From Bacteroidales bacterium (GTDB taxonomy: Bacteria > Bacteroidota > Bacteroidia > Bacteroidales > GCA-2748055), in NCBI GenBank assembly GCA_023138875.1, contig JAGLOO010000030.1:152686-216685 (forward strand): a DNA stretch of 64,000 nt. Direction: 5' to 3'. This document shows positions 1-8,110 of this stretch, in pieces. Both the position numbers and the translations under genes were made by a program. The notes beneath the pieces were generated by a model. The model saw only the letters and a program-made list of their open reading frames with translations, searched no databases and had not been told where the DNA came from. Numbering within the stretch: the stretch's first letter is position 1; each line of letters begins with the position of its first letter.

Positions 1-494
1 ATCGTTTCCACCTGAATTCGGTAACCCCCGAAGAACTGATGCAGCGTTATGACGACCGGATGGTGGAAACCATGCAGGCCGATGTGCCACTGATGGACGG
101 CGCCAGGGAAGCCATCATGTTCTTTCACGACCGGCAGATCCCCATTGCCCTGGCCACCTGTTCCACAACTGCCCATATCGATGCTGCCATGGGAAAACAT
201 AACCTGAAAAAATACTTCAACCATGTAGTCTCGGCTGCCCATCAAATGCCGGGCAAACCCCACCCTGAGGTCTACCTCAAAACCGCAGCCCTGCTGAATA
301 TCGATCCCACCTGTTGTCTGGCCATCGAGGACTCCTTTTTCGGTGTGATTGCTGCAAAAGCAGCCCGGATGAAGGTAATAGCTATGCCCGACAAAACCGA
401 ATATGATCAGTCGCGTTTTTGCGCTGCAGATTTAAAGATCAGGTCATTGCGTGAAATAAACGACGAGGCATTCGATATGCTTCAGAAGATATGA
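1..494 (+). CDS. HAD-superfamily sugar-phosphate phosphatase/mutase, 5' end outside window
   Basis: The reading frame is open from the window edge, so this is the C-terminal part of a longer protein; an internal ATG at 39 is not taken as the start. The HAD core is recognisable: motif II in LATCST, motif III lysine in GKPHPEVYL, and motif IV in CLAIEDSFFGV with the acidic ED pair. The motif I nucleophile aspartate must lie upstream. The pattern fits the beta-phosphoglucomutase / 2-deoxyglucose-6-phosphatase subgroup, which acts on small phosphosugars in the cytoplasm. The stop codon overlaps the next start as ATGA, so it is probably cotranslated with thrB. The substrate cannot be told from the sequence. 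Confidence 0.85.
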   Translation, partial: RFHLNSVTPEELMQRYDDRMVETMQADVPLMDGAREAIMFFHDRQIPIALATCSTTAHIDAAMGKHNLKKYFNHVVSAAHQMPGKPHPEVYLKTAALLNIDPTCCLAIEDSFFGVIAAKAARMKVIAMPDKTEYDQSRFCAADLKIRSLREINDEAFDMLQKI

Positions 495-1417
495 TAAAAG
501 ATGAAGTAAAAGTATTCGGACCTGCAACCGTCTCCAACGTGGGACCGGGATTTGACCTGATGGGATTTGCACTGGAGGCGCCTGGTGATGAAATGATCAT
601 CCGGAGGAACGGGACAGGCTCGCTGGTACTGGTGGATGAATCGGGATGCAATCTACCCCTGGATCCTGCAAAGAATGTGGCCGCCGTGGCAGCAGCATCG
701 TTGCTGGATGAGCTTGAAACCCATGAGGGATTTGACCTGGTGTTTACCAGGAAGATCAATCCGGGTAGCGGAGTGGGATCCAGTGCTGCCAGCTGTGTGG
801 CTGCTGTAGTCGGGATCAATGAGCTCCTCGGAAATCCCTTTGAAACCGCTGCACTCATCCCCTATGCCATGGAGGGAGAGAAGATCGCCAGTGGTGCCAC
901 CCATGCCGATAACATTGCCCCGGCCCTGTTGGGAGGCATTACCCTGATCAGGGGATACGATCCACTGGACATCAAACACATTCCATACCCGGCCGACCTG
1001 TGGTGTGCCATTGTACATCCCGGCCTGGAGATCAAAACCAGGGAGAGCAGGAAACTGATCCCCACCGAGGTGCCGCTCAAAACGGCCCTGCAACAGTGCG
1101 GAAACCTGGCCGGATTGGTAGCAGGCCTGACCACAGCAGATTACGCACTGATCAGCCGGTCCATCATTGATGTGTTTGCAGAACCTTACCGCACAGGGCA
1201 GCTGCCGGATTTTGAAGTGCTCAGAAAATCGGCCCTTGATACAGGGTCGCTGGGGACCGGACTTTCGGGATCCGGACCCTCCGTTTTCAGCCTCTGCAGG
1301 GGTGAGGATATGGCAACAACTGTGGGCGAAGTGATGAAAAAGCATTTTACAGAAAGGAGTATTGAAAGCGAGGTTTACGTTTCAAGGATTAGCCAGGCAG
1401 GTTGCAGAATAATATAA
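491..1417 (+). CDS. thrB: Homoserine kinase
   Basis: Phosphorylates L-homoserine to O-phosphohomoserine with ATP, the step before threonine synthase. At 308 residues it is the normal size for a GHMP kinase. Three family motifs are visible: GPATVSNVGPGFD near residues 10-22, the ATP-binding loop PGSGVGSSAAS near 91-101, and the C-terminal GLSGSGPSVFSL. The substrate-side segment GATHADNIAPALLGG is also typical. The start ATG overlaps the preceding HAD stop by four bases, and thrC starts one base after this stop, so the three genes look like one operon. The aspartokinase/homoserine dehydrogenase gene is not in the window and may lie upstream. Confidence 0.96.
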   Translation: MIKDEVKVFGPATVSNVGPGFDLMGFALEAPGDEMIIRRNGTGSLVLVDESGCNLPLDPAKNVAAVAAASLLDELETHEGFDLVFTRKINPGSGVGSSAASCVAAVVGINELLGNPFETAALIPYAMEGEKIASGATHADNIAPALLGGITLIRGYDPLDIKHIPYPADLWCAIVHPGLEIKTRESRKLIPTEVPLKTALQQCGNLAGLVAGLTTADYALISRSIIDVFAEPYRTGQLPDFEVLRKSALDTGSLGTGLSGSGPSVFSLCRGEDMATTVGEVMKKHFTERSIESEVYVSRISQAGCRII

Positions 1418-1418
1418 T

Positions 1419-2732
1419 ATGGATTACTACAGCACCAGAAACAGAGCACTTAAATTCGGATTAAAGGAAGCCCTTATGAAGGGACTTGCACCCGACGGGG
1501 GACTCTTCATGCCTTCGCGTATTCCCATCCTTTCCAGGGGTGGACTGGAGGAACTTCGGGAGATGAACCTCACACAGATCGCCCTTAAACTATCGGAATT
1601 ACTGTTCGGTGAGGATATCCCCGGTGAAGATCTTAAAGCAATTGTAGAAGGCGCAGTCAATTTTGACACCCCGCTGGTGAAGGTGGAGGAAGGGATCTAT
1701 GCACTGGAGCTGTTCCATGGGCCTACCCTGGCCTTTAAGGATGTGGGTGCACGGTTCCTGGCCAGGCTGCTGGGACACTTTACCCGCGATATGAAAGAGG
1801 ATATCCATGTACTGGTAGCCACATCGGGCGATACAGGCAGTGCCGTGGCCAACGGTTTTCTGGGTGTACCGGGAGTAAAAGTGCATGTGCTCTATCCGTC
1901 GGGATTGGTGAGTCCGCTCCAGGAGAAACAATTTACAACCCTGGGAGAGAACATCTCTGCCGTGGAGGTGAAAGGTACATTCGACGATTGCCAGAAATTG
2001 GTGAAGGAGGCATTCATGGACCAGGAACTAGCCGGCCAGATAACCCTCACCTCGGCCAACTCCATCAACCTGGCACGGTTCCTGCCACAGGCATTCTATT
2101 ATTTCAGGGCATGGGCCCAGATGGATCCTGAGACCCGGACGGATCCGGAAACACAGCTTTTCTTTTCAGTTCCCAGCGGGAACTATGGGAATATGACGGC
2201 GGGACTGGTGGCACGGGAGATGGGATTACCCGTTCATACATTCCTGTCTGCCAACAATATTAACGATGTCGTTCCGGTCTACCTGCTCACCGGGAAATTT
2301 AAACCAAGACCCTCCACCGCCACCATCGCCAATGCCATGGATGTTGGTGATCCCAGCAACTTCGACCGGATCCTGGACCTGTTCGACCATAAACACAAAT
2401 GGATCACAACCCATATGCAGGGTTTCAGTTACTCAGACCATGAGATCCGGGAAATCATCAGCAGGGTATACAGGAAAACCGGTTATCTCTGCGATCCTCA
2501 TGGAGCCACCGGCTACCAGGCCGCCCGCACTTTCATGGACGACCACCCCGGGTACACCGGTATTTTCCTCGAAACCGCCCACCCGGCCAAGTTTAAGGAA
2601 AGCGTGGAAGAAGTTACAGGCAAACCGGTGGAGATCCCCGAACGACTGGCCGTCTTCGCCGACCGCGAAAAAACATCCACCCCCCTTAAGCCCGCCTACA
2701 GGGATTTTAAGTCTTACCTGCTCAATCAGTAA
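1419..2732 (+). CDS. thrC: Threonine synthase
   Basis: PLP enzyme that turns O-phosphohomoserine into threonine and phosphate. It has 437 residues, as expected. The PLP lysine is K107 in HGPTLAFKDVGARF; LVATSGDTGSAV is the phosphate/PLP-binding loop, and SANSINLARFLPQAFYYF is a strongly conserved fold-type II segment. It follows thrB with one base between stop and start, so translation is probably coupled. It converges with the acyl ligase on the other strand, with only 12 bases between the two stops, and a short hairpin plus T run lies there. Confidence 0.97.
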   Translation: MDYYSTRNRALKFGLKEALMKGLAPDGGLFMPSRIPILSRGGLEELREMNLTQIALKLSELLFGEDIPGEDLKAIVEGAVNFDTPLVKVEEGIYALELFHGPTLAFKDVGARFLARLLGHFTRDMKEDIHVLVATSGDTGSAVANGFLGVPGVKVHVLYPSGLVSPLQEKQFTTLGENISAVEVKGTFDDCQKLVKEAFMDQELAGQITLTSANSINLARFLPQAFYYFRAWAQMDPETRTDPETQLFFSVPSGNYGNMTAGLVAREMGLPVHTFLSANNINDVVPVYLLTGKFKPRPSTATIANAMDVGDPSNFDRILDLFDHKHKWITTHMQGFSYSDHEIREIISRVYRKTGYLCDPHGATGYQAARTFMDDHPGYTGIFLETAHPAKFKESVEEVTGKPVEIPERLAVFADREKTSTPLKPAYRDFKSYLLNQ

Positions 2733-2738
2733 AAGAAC

Positions 2739-2757
2739 TGCTTGTTAAGCTTTTTTT
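2739..2757 (+). terminator. Possible intrinsic terminator shared by thrC and the convergent ligase gene
   Basis: The sequence GCTTgttAAGC at 2740-2750 can form a short stem and is followed by seven T bases. An A-rich stretch just upstream lets the stem be extended by A-T pairs, so it could also stop the opposite transcript. The stem is only four GC-containing pairs, and its right side overlaps the last codons of the minus-strand gene. Weak but well placed between two converging stops. Confidence 0.35.
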
Positions 2758-4214
2758 ATCTTTTTCCCCGTCGCCGCAATTTCTATTGTCTTGCTGAATT
2801 GAATGACCTGTGGTACTTTTTCCGGAGCAAGCTTTTCAGCACAGAATCGTTTAATTGATGACTCATCAGTTCCCGGATCACTCATGTCTGACAGAACGAT
2901 AACTGCCTTCAGGGCTTCTCCCAGGATTTCGTCAAAAATGCCTGAAATAGAACAGTCCACAACTCCCGGCAAGGATACAATTACCTCTTCTATCTCTTTT
3001 GGGCTGATCCTTCTTCCTCCGACTTTTATAATCTCTTTCTTTCTTGCGGTTAGATAAAAAAATCCATCCACATCTCTGTAAGCAAGATCACCGGTGTGCA
3101 ACCACCCATTTTGCAGAGCTTTCTTAGAGTCTTCTTCATCACCCAGGTAACCCTTCATAATATTATCTCCCTTCGCCACCAATTCTCCAACAATATCTGG
3201 TTCCTGAATGATCTTCCCGGACTCATCGATAATTTTAAGTTGAACGCCTGGAATAGCTTTGCCCATTGAACCCATCTTATCAGTAACCTTATCAGGTGGA
3301 AGGAAAGAAAGTCTGGCTGTTGCTTCAGTTTGTCCGTACATCACATAAAAATCAGTATCCGGAAAATGCCGCACAAATTCTTCGATGAAGACATTATGCA
3401 ACTTTCCACCTGCCTGGGTCACATACCTGAGGTTGGGGAATGTTGTAGTCTTAAATGATTTTGACTTTCGAAGCAAAACCTGGAAATGACTGGGAACTCC
3501 TGCAAAGCCTGTGCAGCCATAATTTTTCAGATCATTGATGACAGATCCGATAAACATGAAGTTGTTGTTAAAGACAATACTTCCACCCACCTTCATATGA
3601 GTATGCAGCAACGAAAGCCCGTAACAATAGTAAAAGGGCAGGACTATTTCAATCACATCATCTCCGGTCAAGTGAAGATAATTAATGATTGAGTCCGTAT
3701 TGGCAATGATGTTCTTATGGGTGATCATCACTCCCTTGGGTTCTCCGGTGGACCCCGAAGTGAAAATGATCTCAGCCAATCTGTTTTGATCAAATCCTTC
3801 ATCCTCAAAGGTGTGGATAGAAAACCCGTTTTTCCCATTTAATACTTCAGGAATATCATAATATACATTTTTGATGATATCCCATTTGGTGTCTCCCGGT
3901 TTGCAGGCGATAAATGCAATCTTTGTTTCACATAACTCAACAACATAGGAAAGGTTATGATCCTCAATGGAAGGATTCAAAGGCACACATACATTTCCGG
4001 ATTTCATGATAGCCAGATAGGCAATCAGAAAAAAGCCTGAATTGGGACTGATCAGAACAATGTTATTGTTTTGCCCATGCGTTTCTTTCAGGTAACGAGC
4101 AAGTTTCAGTGATTTCTGGTTCAGTTCTGAATATGACATTTGTTCCTTGTTCCCAAGCAAAATGTCCTTATAAAGAAACCCGGACTCTCCAAGAAGATAA
4201 TCAAAAACGTTCAT
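2745..4214 (-). CDS. AMP-forming acyl (or amino acid) ligase, ANL superfamily
   Basis: Activates a carboxylic acid as an acyl-adenylate and passes it to a thiol, either CoA or a carrier protein. It has 489 residues. The A3 P-loop IIFTSGSTGEPKG is at about 149-161, A5 is YVMYGQTEAT, A7 is WLHTGDLAYRD, A8 is KKEIIKVGGRRISPKEIEE, and the A10 lysine lies in ATGKKIKKA at the C-terminus, so it appears catalytically complete. It is the last gene of a minus-strand group: ACP, amidotransferase remnant, NadE-like protein, ligase. The company of a dedicated ACP suggests it loads an acyl or aminoacyl group on that carrier, perhaps to decorate a surface sugar. The substrate is unknown. Confidence 0.85.
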   Translation of the reverse strand: MNVFDYLLGESGFLYKDILLGNKEQMSYSELNQKSLKLARYLKETHGQNNNIVLISPNSGFFLIAYLAIMKSGNVCVPLNPSIEDHNLSYVVELCETKIAFIACKPGDTKWDIIKNVYYDIPEVLNGKNGFSIHTFEDEGFDQNRLAEIIFTSGSTGEPKGVMITHKNIIANTDSIINYLHLTGDDVIEIVLPFYYCYGLSLLHTHMKVGGSIVFNNNFMFIGSVINDLKNYGCTGFAGVPSHFQVLLRKSKSFKTTTFPNLRYVTQAGGKLHNVFIEEFVRHFPDTDFYVMYGQTEATARLSFLPPDKVTDKMGSMGKAIPGVQLKIIDESGKIIQEPDIVGELVAKGDNIMKGYLGDEEDSKKALQNGWLHTGDLAYRDVDGFFYLTARKKEIIKVGGRRISPKEIEEVIVSLPGVVDCSISGIFDEILGEALKAVIVLSDMSDPGTDESSIKRFCAEKLAPEKVPQVIQFSKTIEIAATGKKIKKA

Positions 4215-4231
4215 AGTCTGTTTTAAAGTAA

Positions 4232-5221
4232 TCAGATGAAATCATAATCATTAATTGCCTGCATCCTTAAATATGATGTAGTGTCGCTTTTCCTTTCAAA
4301 ATTCCTGTATATCATTGAAATCACTTCACCAGTCATATCCAGTACCTTTCCAACCTCGGCAGGATTATGATTGTTCTCATAACCATACCATAAAAGATCA
4401 AGCTGCTCAAAAGGAAACTGGTAAAAGAACTCTTCCTGGGTTTGTTCAGCGCTGTAAGTATCTGTTGTGGGTACCCTTTCAATGATCTCCCTGGGTATGT
4501 CCAGGTATTCAGCAACCTGATATACCTGAGTCTTATACAATTTACCAATGGGAAAAACATCACTTCCACCATCGCCGAATTTTACGAAAAAGCCCTGTTC
4601 CACTTCATGTTTATTTGGAGTTCCTATCACCGCATAATGCATTCTTTCAGCATGATAATAGAGAAAAGACATGCGGGCTCTCTGTTTAAAGTTTGATGCT
4701 GCGATAATAGTCCTCATCTGCTTTGTGGGCAAACGTTTGATAATCTCAGAGCCGTCAGGCTTCACCACCGTCAGGTGAAAAACCGGAGGCAATTTGGAAC
4801 CGGGATTACTCTGTTTGATACCGATCTTCATTTTATGGGATGAAGGGTCATATTCAGGGATAATATCTTTGACTGCCTGGTCCCGTCTCTCGTAGCACTT
4901 ATAGCCATCCAGGGCACCGGTAATATCTTCTACGATGGTCTGCACCTTGAACTGATTGGCCAGATTATTGGCCAGTTCCCGGCTATCAGGGCTGGAATCC
5001 TTTTCAGGCATCATAACTCCCAGGATGTTTTCTGCACCCAGTGCCCGGACTGCCAGGGCCATTGTAACAGAAGAGTCGATTCCTCCACTTATTCCAATGA
5101 CACCTCCATATCTTCGGAGTTTTCCTGTCACATCTTTTCTAAGCCTATCGGTGATTTTTTCGACCAGTTTCTCAACATCATCAATTTTCAGTATATCCTT
5201 ATGAAATGCCGGAGTACTCAT
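4232..5221 (-). CDS. NAD synthase-like PP-loop amide ligase, probably specialised
   Basis: Member of the NadE N-type ATP-pyrophosphatase family, which adenylates a carboxylate and amidates it. SGGIDSS at residues 45-51 is the PP-loop; RARMSFLYYHAE, GTPNKHE and KFGDGGSDVFPIGKLYKTQV match the conserved NadE core. It has 329 residues and no N-terminal glutaminase domain. Two things set it apart from housekeeping ammonia-dependent NadE: an insertion of about 60 residues (roughly 110-175), and a changed loop, PTTDTYSAEQTQEEFF, where NadE has PTAD-L-QTDE. It sits between an ACP and an AMP ligase in a surface-sugar locus. I infer amidation of a pathway-specific acid rather than NAD synthesis; genuine NadE remains possible. 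Confidence 0.75.
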   Translation of the reverse strand: MSTPAFHKDILKIDDVEKLVEKITDRLRKDVTGKLRRYGGVIGISGGIDSSVTMALAVRALGAENILGVMMPEKDSSPDSRELANNLANQFKVQTIVEDITGALDGYKCYERRDQAVKDIIPEYDPSSHKMKIGIKQSNPGSKLPPVFHLTVVKPDGSEIIKRLPTKQMRTIIAASNFKQRARMSFLYYHAERMHYAVIGTPNKHEVEQGFFVKFGDGGSDVFPIGKLYKTQVYQVAEYLDIPREIIERVPTTDTYSAEQTQEEFFYQFPFEQLDLLWYGYENNHNPAEVGKVLDMTGEVISMIYRNFERKSDTTSYLRMQAINDYDFI

Positions 5222-5223
5222 TG

Positions 5224-5446
5224 CTAATTAATATTTGTGAATGACTTATCATATGTTACGGGACATTTTATCCGCATTGAAGTCTCTCTGAAGGAACTGT
5301 TCCCCGAAATGAAAAGGTCCATTAGAATCTGAGTAGATAGAATCCCGGCAACAGCCATGTTATTATTCTCTGTGATGGTTTTACCTGATATCATCAGGCT
5401 GAACAAAATTACTATGAGGATTATATATACCGGAAATACCACACAT
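5224..5446 (-). pseudogene. Remnant of a class II glutamine amidotransferase (AsnB-like) N-terminus
   Basis: Eight bases after the ACP stop, an ATG (5444-5446) opens MCGISGIYNPHSNF and reaches a TAA after 21 codons. A start of Met-Cys-Gly-Ile-Ser-Gly is the hallmark of class II amidotransferases such as asparagine synthetase, where the Cys after Met cleaves glutamine. The frame then carries several more stops, and no synthetase domain follows before the NadE-like ATG at 5221. Another frame here can be read from a GTG at 5442 (72 codons, one hydrophobic stretch), but it uses the same DNA and looks accidental. The slot suggests the pathway once had, or has borrowed, an amide-transfer step. The remnant call rests on a short motif. 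Confidence 0.55.
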
Positions 5447-5453
5447 CTCCACC

Positions 5454-5717
5454 TTATTGAACTACGGTGGAGTTCTTTCTGAGCACAAATGCAGTAATCG
5501 CGTCGATGGATTCGAAGTTCTCTTCTATAAGATCTTCATCATCAGTAACAATCTGATAATTCTCCTCCAGGAAATCCAGCAACAATACAAATCCCATGGA
5601 ATCAAAAATACCCTCCACAAATAACATTGTATCTGAAGTAAGACTTTTGATCTCCTTGAAGGTATTCTCCTTTACATAAGCAAATAATTCTTTTTGTAGA
5701 TTTCCTGTATTCTCCAT
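5454..5717 (-). CDS. Acyl carrier protein, stand-alone and pathway-specific
   Basis: Small acidic protein of 87 residues. The phosphopantetheine site is Ser40 in FDSMGFVLLLDFLEE, which matches the DS(L/M) signature of ACP helix II. Long acidic helices fill the rest. An in-frame TTG nine bases upstream is possible, but ATG at 5717 is preferred. It is the first gene of the group leading to the NadE-like protein and AMP ligase. It is not near fatty acid synthesis genes, so it is probably a dedicated carrier for an acyl or aminoacyl intermediate that the ligase activates. Confidence 0.82.
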   Translation of the reverse strand: MENTGNLQKELFAYVKENTFKEIKSLTSDTMLFVEGIFDSMGFVLLLDFLEENYQIVTDDEDLIEENFESIDAITAFVLRKNSTVVQ

Positions 5718-6020
5718 AACATTCAATTAAGACATTATAATCAAACTCCCTGGAATTCAACCCAACAGATTTTTTAAGTATCTGTTTATGAGTATTTTGT
5801 GAATATTCGCATTGCTCCCGGATTGTAGTATTAAATTAACAATTCCTGGAAAGCATTCTATACTATTTTGACCAATCCAAGAATTGCATTGAGAAATGTA
5901 GTAGTCGACTCCATAAAGTGATAATGTTCAAAATAGGGAACAAGGATTATGAGGGAATTGCAGTAATTTAGTGTTGAATGCCGGAACATCTGTGATAAAC
6001 TTTTATCAATAAGCACACAA
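5718..6020. other. Intergenic gap of about 300 bases between lipoprotein gene and ACP
   Basis: AT-rich with stops in all frames. I see no open frame, RNA fold, clear promoter box or long repeat. It probably holds the promoter of the ACP group, since the gap is long compared with other gaps on this strand, but no consensus can be pointed to. Confidence 0.4.
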
Positions 6021-6845
6021 TTATTTCAGTTCTTCTGCAAGAAAAGCTATCATATTGTAAGCCACAATTCTTGCGCCAAAATCATTGAGGTGTCCAAGAT
6101 CGCTTGTATAGAAATCAGGCATGCATGGATATTCACCTCCTTTGTACTTATAAGTTTGAGTCGATCCATCCGGAAGTGTGGTCTCAACACCAGCTAAATC
6201 AAATACCGGAAAAACACCTGAAAACTCGTTTATAAGCCTTTCATTAAATTCATTTCTTTTGATATTTTCCAGAACACCTGAAGGTTGTCTGCTTAATATT
6301 TTTTTTGCTGTAGCTTTGATTCCTTTTTGTACGCCTGTCATTGGCACAGTGACCAATATAATATTGCAATTGGAAAAATTATCCTTGAGATAGAGCATCT
6401 TCTCCTTATAGTAATCAAAGACAACATCAACATCAGATGATCCCGTAATATCAACATAGCAAAATTTAAAGAATGCTACTGATGTGCTGTCTCCCGGGAT
6501 GCTTTCGACCTGAGATACAAAATCGTCAATTTTTGAGTTTGGATCTCCATTCTTACCAACCCTGAAATGAACAAACGGCGCGTTAACGTTTTCTGCAAAA
6601 TCCCTTGTTTCAACTCTATCCAGCTGAACTCCCGTCTCCTGCTCCCACTGTTCAATTCCACTTATAATGTTAAATCCTACTGACTGGTGTCCAAAATAGA
6701 TCTTATGACTGGATAGTTCCTGGAGAAGTGCGCCAACATCTTCATTGTCGCCTCCGTACATTTTGTGAAATTCATTCATATCGATTTGATAATTATTACA
6801 ACTGGCAACTAATAGGATACTAATGATATATACAAGACGTCTCAT
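6021..6845 (-). CDS. Lipoprotein with SGNH/GDSL-like hydrolase fold
   Basis: The best start is ATG at 6845, giving MRRLVYIISILLVASC: a short signal peptide ending in a lipobox with Cys16, so the product is probably membrane anchored. An upstream in-frame ATG at 6896 would put 17 odd residues before the signal. The mature part has FGHQSVGFNIISGIEQW near the N-terminus, FFKFCYVDI in the middle, and DLGHLNDFGARIVAYNMIAFL at the end. The last resembles block V of SGNH hydrolases, with a His preceded by Asp-Leu. Such proteins often add or remove acyl groups on polysaccharides. It lies just after capG, in keeping with surface-sugar work. The catalytic Ser is not obvious, so activity is uncertain. 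Confidence 0.6.
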   Translation of the reverse strand: MRRLVYIISILLVASCNNYQIDMNEFHKMYGGDNEDVGALLQELSSHKIYFGHQSVGFNIISGIEQWEQETGVQLDRVETRDFAENVNAPFVHFRVGKNGDPNSKIDDFVSQVESIPGDSTSVAFFKFCYVDITGSSDVDVVFDYYKEKMLYLKDNFSNCNIILVTVPMTGVQKGIKATAKKILSRQPSGVLENIKRNEFNERLINEFSGVFPVFDLAGVETTLPDGSTQTYKYKGGEYPCMPDFYTSDLGHLNDFGARIVAYNMIAFLAEELK

Positions 6846-6919
6846 GGTACTTAGGTTTTCAATATAAACAAAAATAACATTTTCCTGAAAATACACTAAT
6901 ATTAATCCTCAAGAACTAG

Positions 6920-8053
6920 CTAGACTATCCCATGCCACAGATTACTCAATCCGGCATTGCCCTGTATTAACTTAAGAACCCGCCAGGAAGTATTAGTGAT
7001 TTTGTAATCAGCAGGAAGATCAACATATGACCCTTTTTCATGTTCACCGATGACAAGTGCAATTGAATCCAGGACCCGTTGGGGCTCAAAACCTGTCAGG
7101 ATAATGGTACCCGCGTCCTGAGCCTCCGGGCGTTCCATGGATTGCCTGATTGAAATGGCAGGGAATGAAAGCATTGCTGACTCTTCACTGATGGTTCCGC
7201 TATCGGAGATAGTGCAAAGCGCATTCATTTGCAGATGAACATAATCCGTGAAACCAAATGGTTTCAGATAACGGATATTTCGTTCCTCTGCCTCGAAACC
7301 ATGATCCTCTAACCGCTTCCTGGTACGGGGATGTGTGGATACGATTACAGGGACTCCATATTCCGTTGTAAGACGGTTCAGGACGGTAATGATTTTTTTC
7401 AGGTTTCCTGGATTATCAACATTTTCTTCCCGGTGGAAACTGGCGACAAAATAATTCTTCCCCTTTAGTTCTAATTCTTTAAGAATTGCAGAATTGGATA
7501 TTTTGGGTCGGTAGTAATCCAGCACCTCTTTCATGGGAGATCCGGTTAAATAGATCCTTCGGTGAGGCAATCCTTCACTGATTAAATGCCTCCGTGCATG
7601 TTCAGTATATACAAGGTTGAAATCAGCAATGTGGTCAATGATGCGTCTGTTAAGTTCTTCCGGAACATTGAAATCGAAACTCCGGTTTCCTGCCTCCATA
7701 TGGAACACCGGGATTTTGAGTCTTTTCGCCATATACGCGGCCAGACAGGAGTTGGTGTCACCCAGAACCAGTAGTGCGTCGGGCTGAACCTCTTTATATA
7801 CCATTTCAGACTTTCGAAAGATATCTCCTACAGTAGCTCCCAGTGAAGATGTATCTGATTCCAGAAAATAATCCGGCTTCCTGAGTTCAAGATCTTGAAA
7901 AAAGATCTCATTCAATTCATAATCATAATTCTGACCTGTGTGAACCAGGATATGCTCCAGTTTTTCGTCAAGCAATGAAATTACCCTTGATAACCGGATA
8001 ATCTCAGGGCGGGTGCCCACTATAGTCATCACCTTCAACTGGGATTTATTCAT
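6920..8053 (-). CDS. capG: UDP-N-acetylglucosamine 2-epimerase family (FnlC/CapG type)
   Basis: Non-hydrolysing UDP-HexNAc 2-epimerase of 377 residues. Conserved blocks include VGTRPEIIRLSRVI at the N-terminus, HTGQNYD, LVLGDTNSCLAA, HMEAGNRSFD, PEELNRRIIDHI, the REENVDNP motif and SDSGTISEESA for UDP binding. Alone it could be WecB (UDP-ManNAc), but it directly follows capE and capF. In the known capE/F/G set (Staphylococcus cap5EFG; fnlABC) this enzyme does the last step, C2 epimerisation to UDP-N-acetyl-L-fucosamine. The symbol is based on that context and on family similarity. Confidence 0.88.
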   Translation of the reverse strand: MNKSQLKVMTIVGTRPEIIRLSRVISLLDEKLEHILVHTGQNYDYELNEIFFQDLELRKPDYFLESDTSSLGATVGDIFRKSEMVYKEVQPDALLVLGDTNSCLAAYMAKRLKIPVFHMEAGNRSFDFNVPEELNRRIIDHIADFNLVYTEHARRHLISEGLPHRRIYLTGSPMKEVLDYYRPKISNSAILKELELKGKNYFVASFHREENVDNPGNLKKIITVLNRLTTEYGVPVIVSTHPRTRKRLEDHGFEAEERNIRYLKPFGFTDYVHLQMNALCTISDSGTISEESAMLSFPAISIRQSMERPEAQDAGTIILTGFEPQRVLDSIALVIGEHEKGSYVDLPADYKITNTSWRVLKLIQGNAGLSNLWHGIV

Positions 8054-8110
8054 GGTAACTGTTCTATATATAGATTCAAATTCATGCTCAGAAACTAGAC
8101 GATGTATTTG

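Noticed and set aside
653..1345. Long minus-strand frame of 230 codons across thrB
   Set aside because: It is antisense to a strongly conserved homoserine kinase, has no family features, and is rich in residues produced by the reverse complement of a GC-rich gene.
5224..5442. 72-codon minus-strand frame with a hydrophobic start (GTG)
   Set aside because: It occupies the same DNA as the amidotransferase remnant; the GTG start and composition look accidental, while the overlapping ATG frame starts with a recognisable amidotransferase motif.
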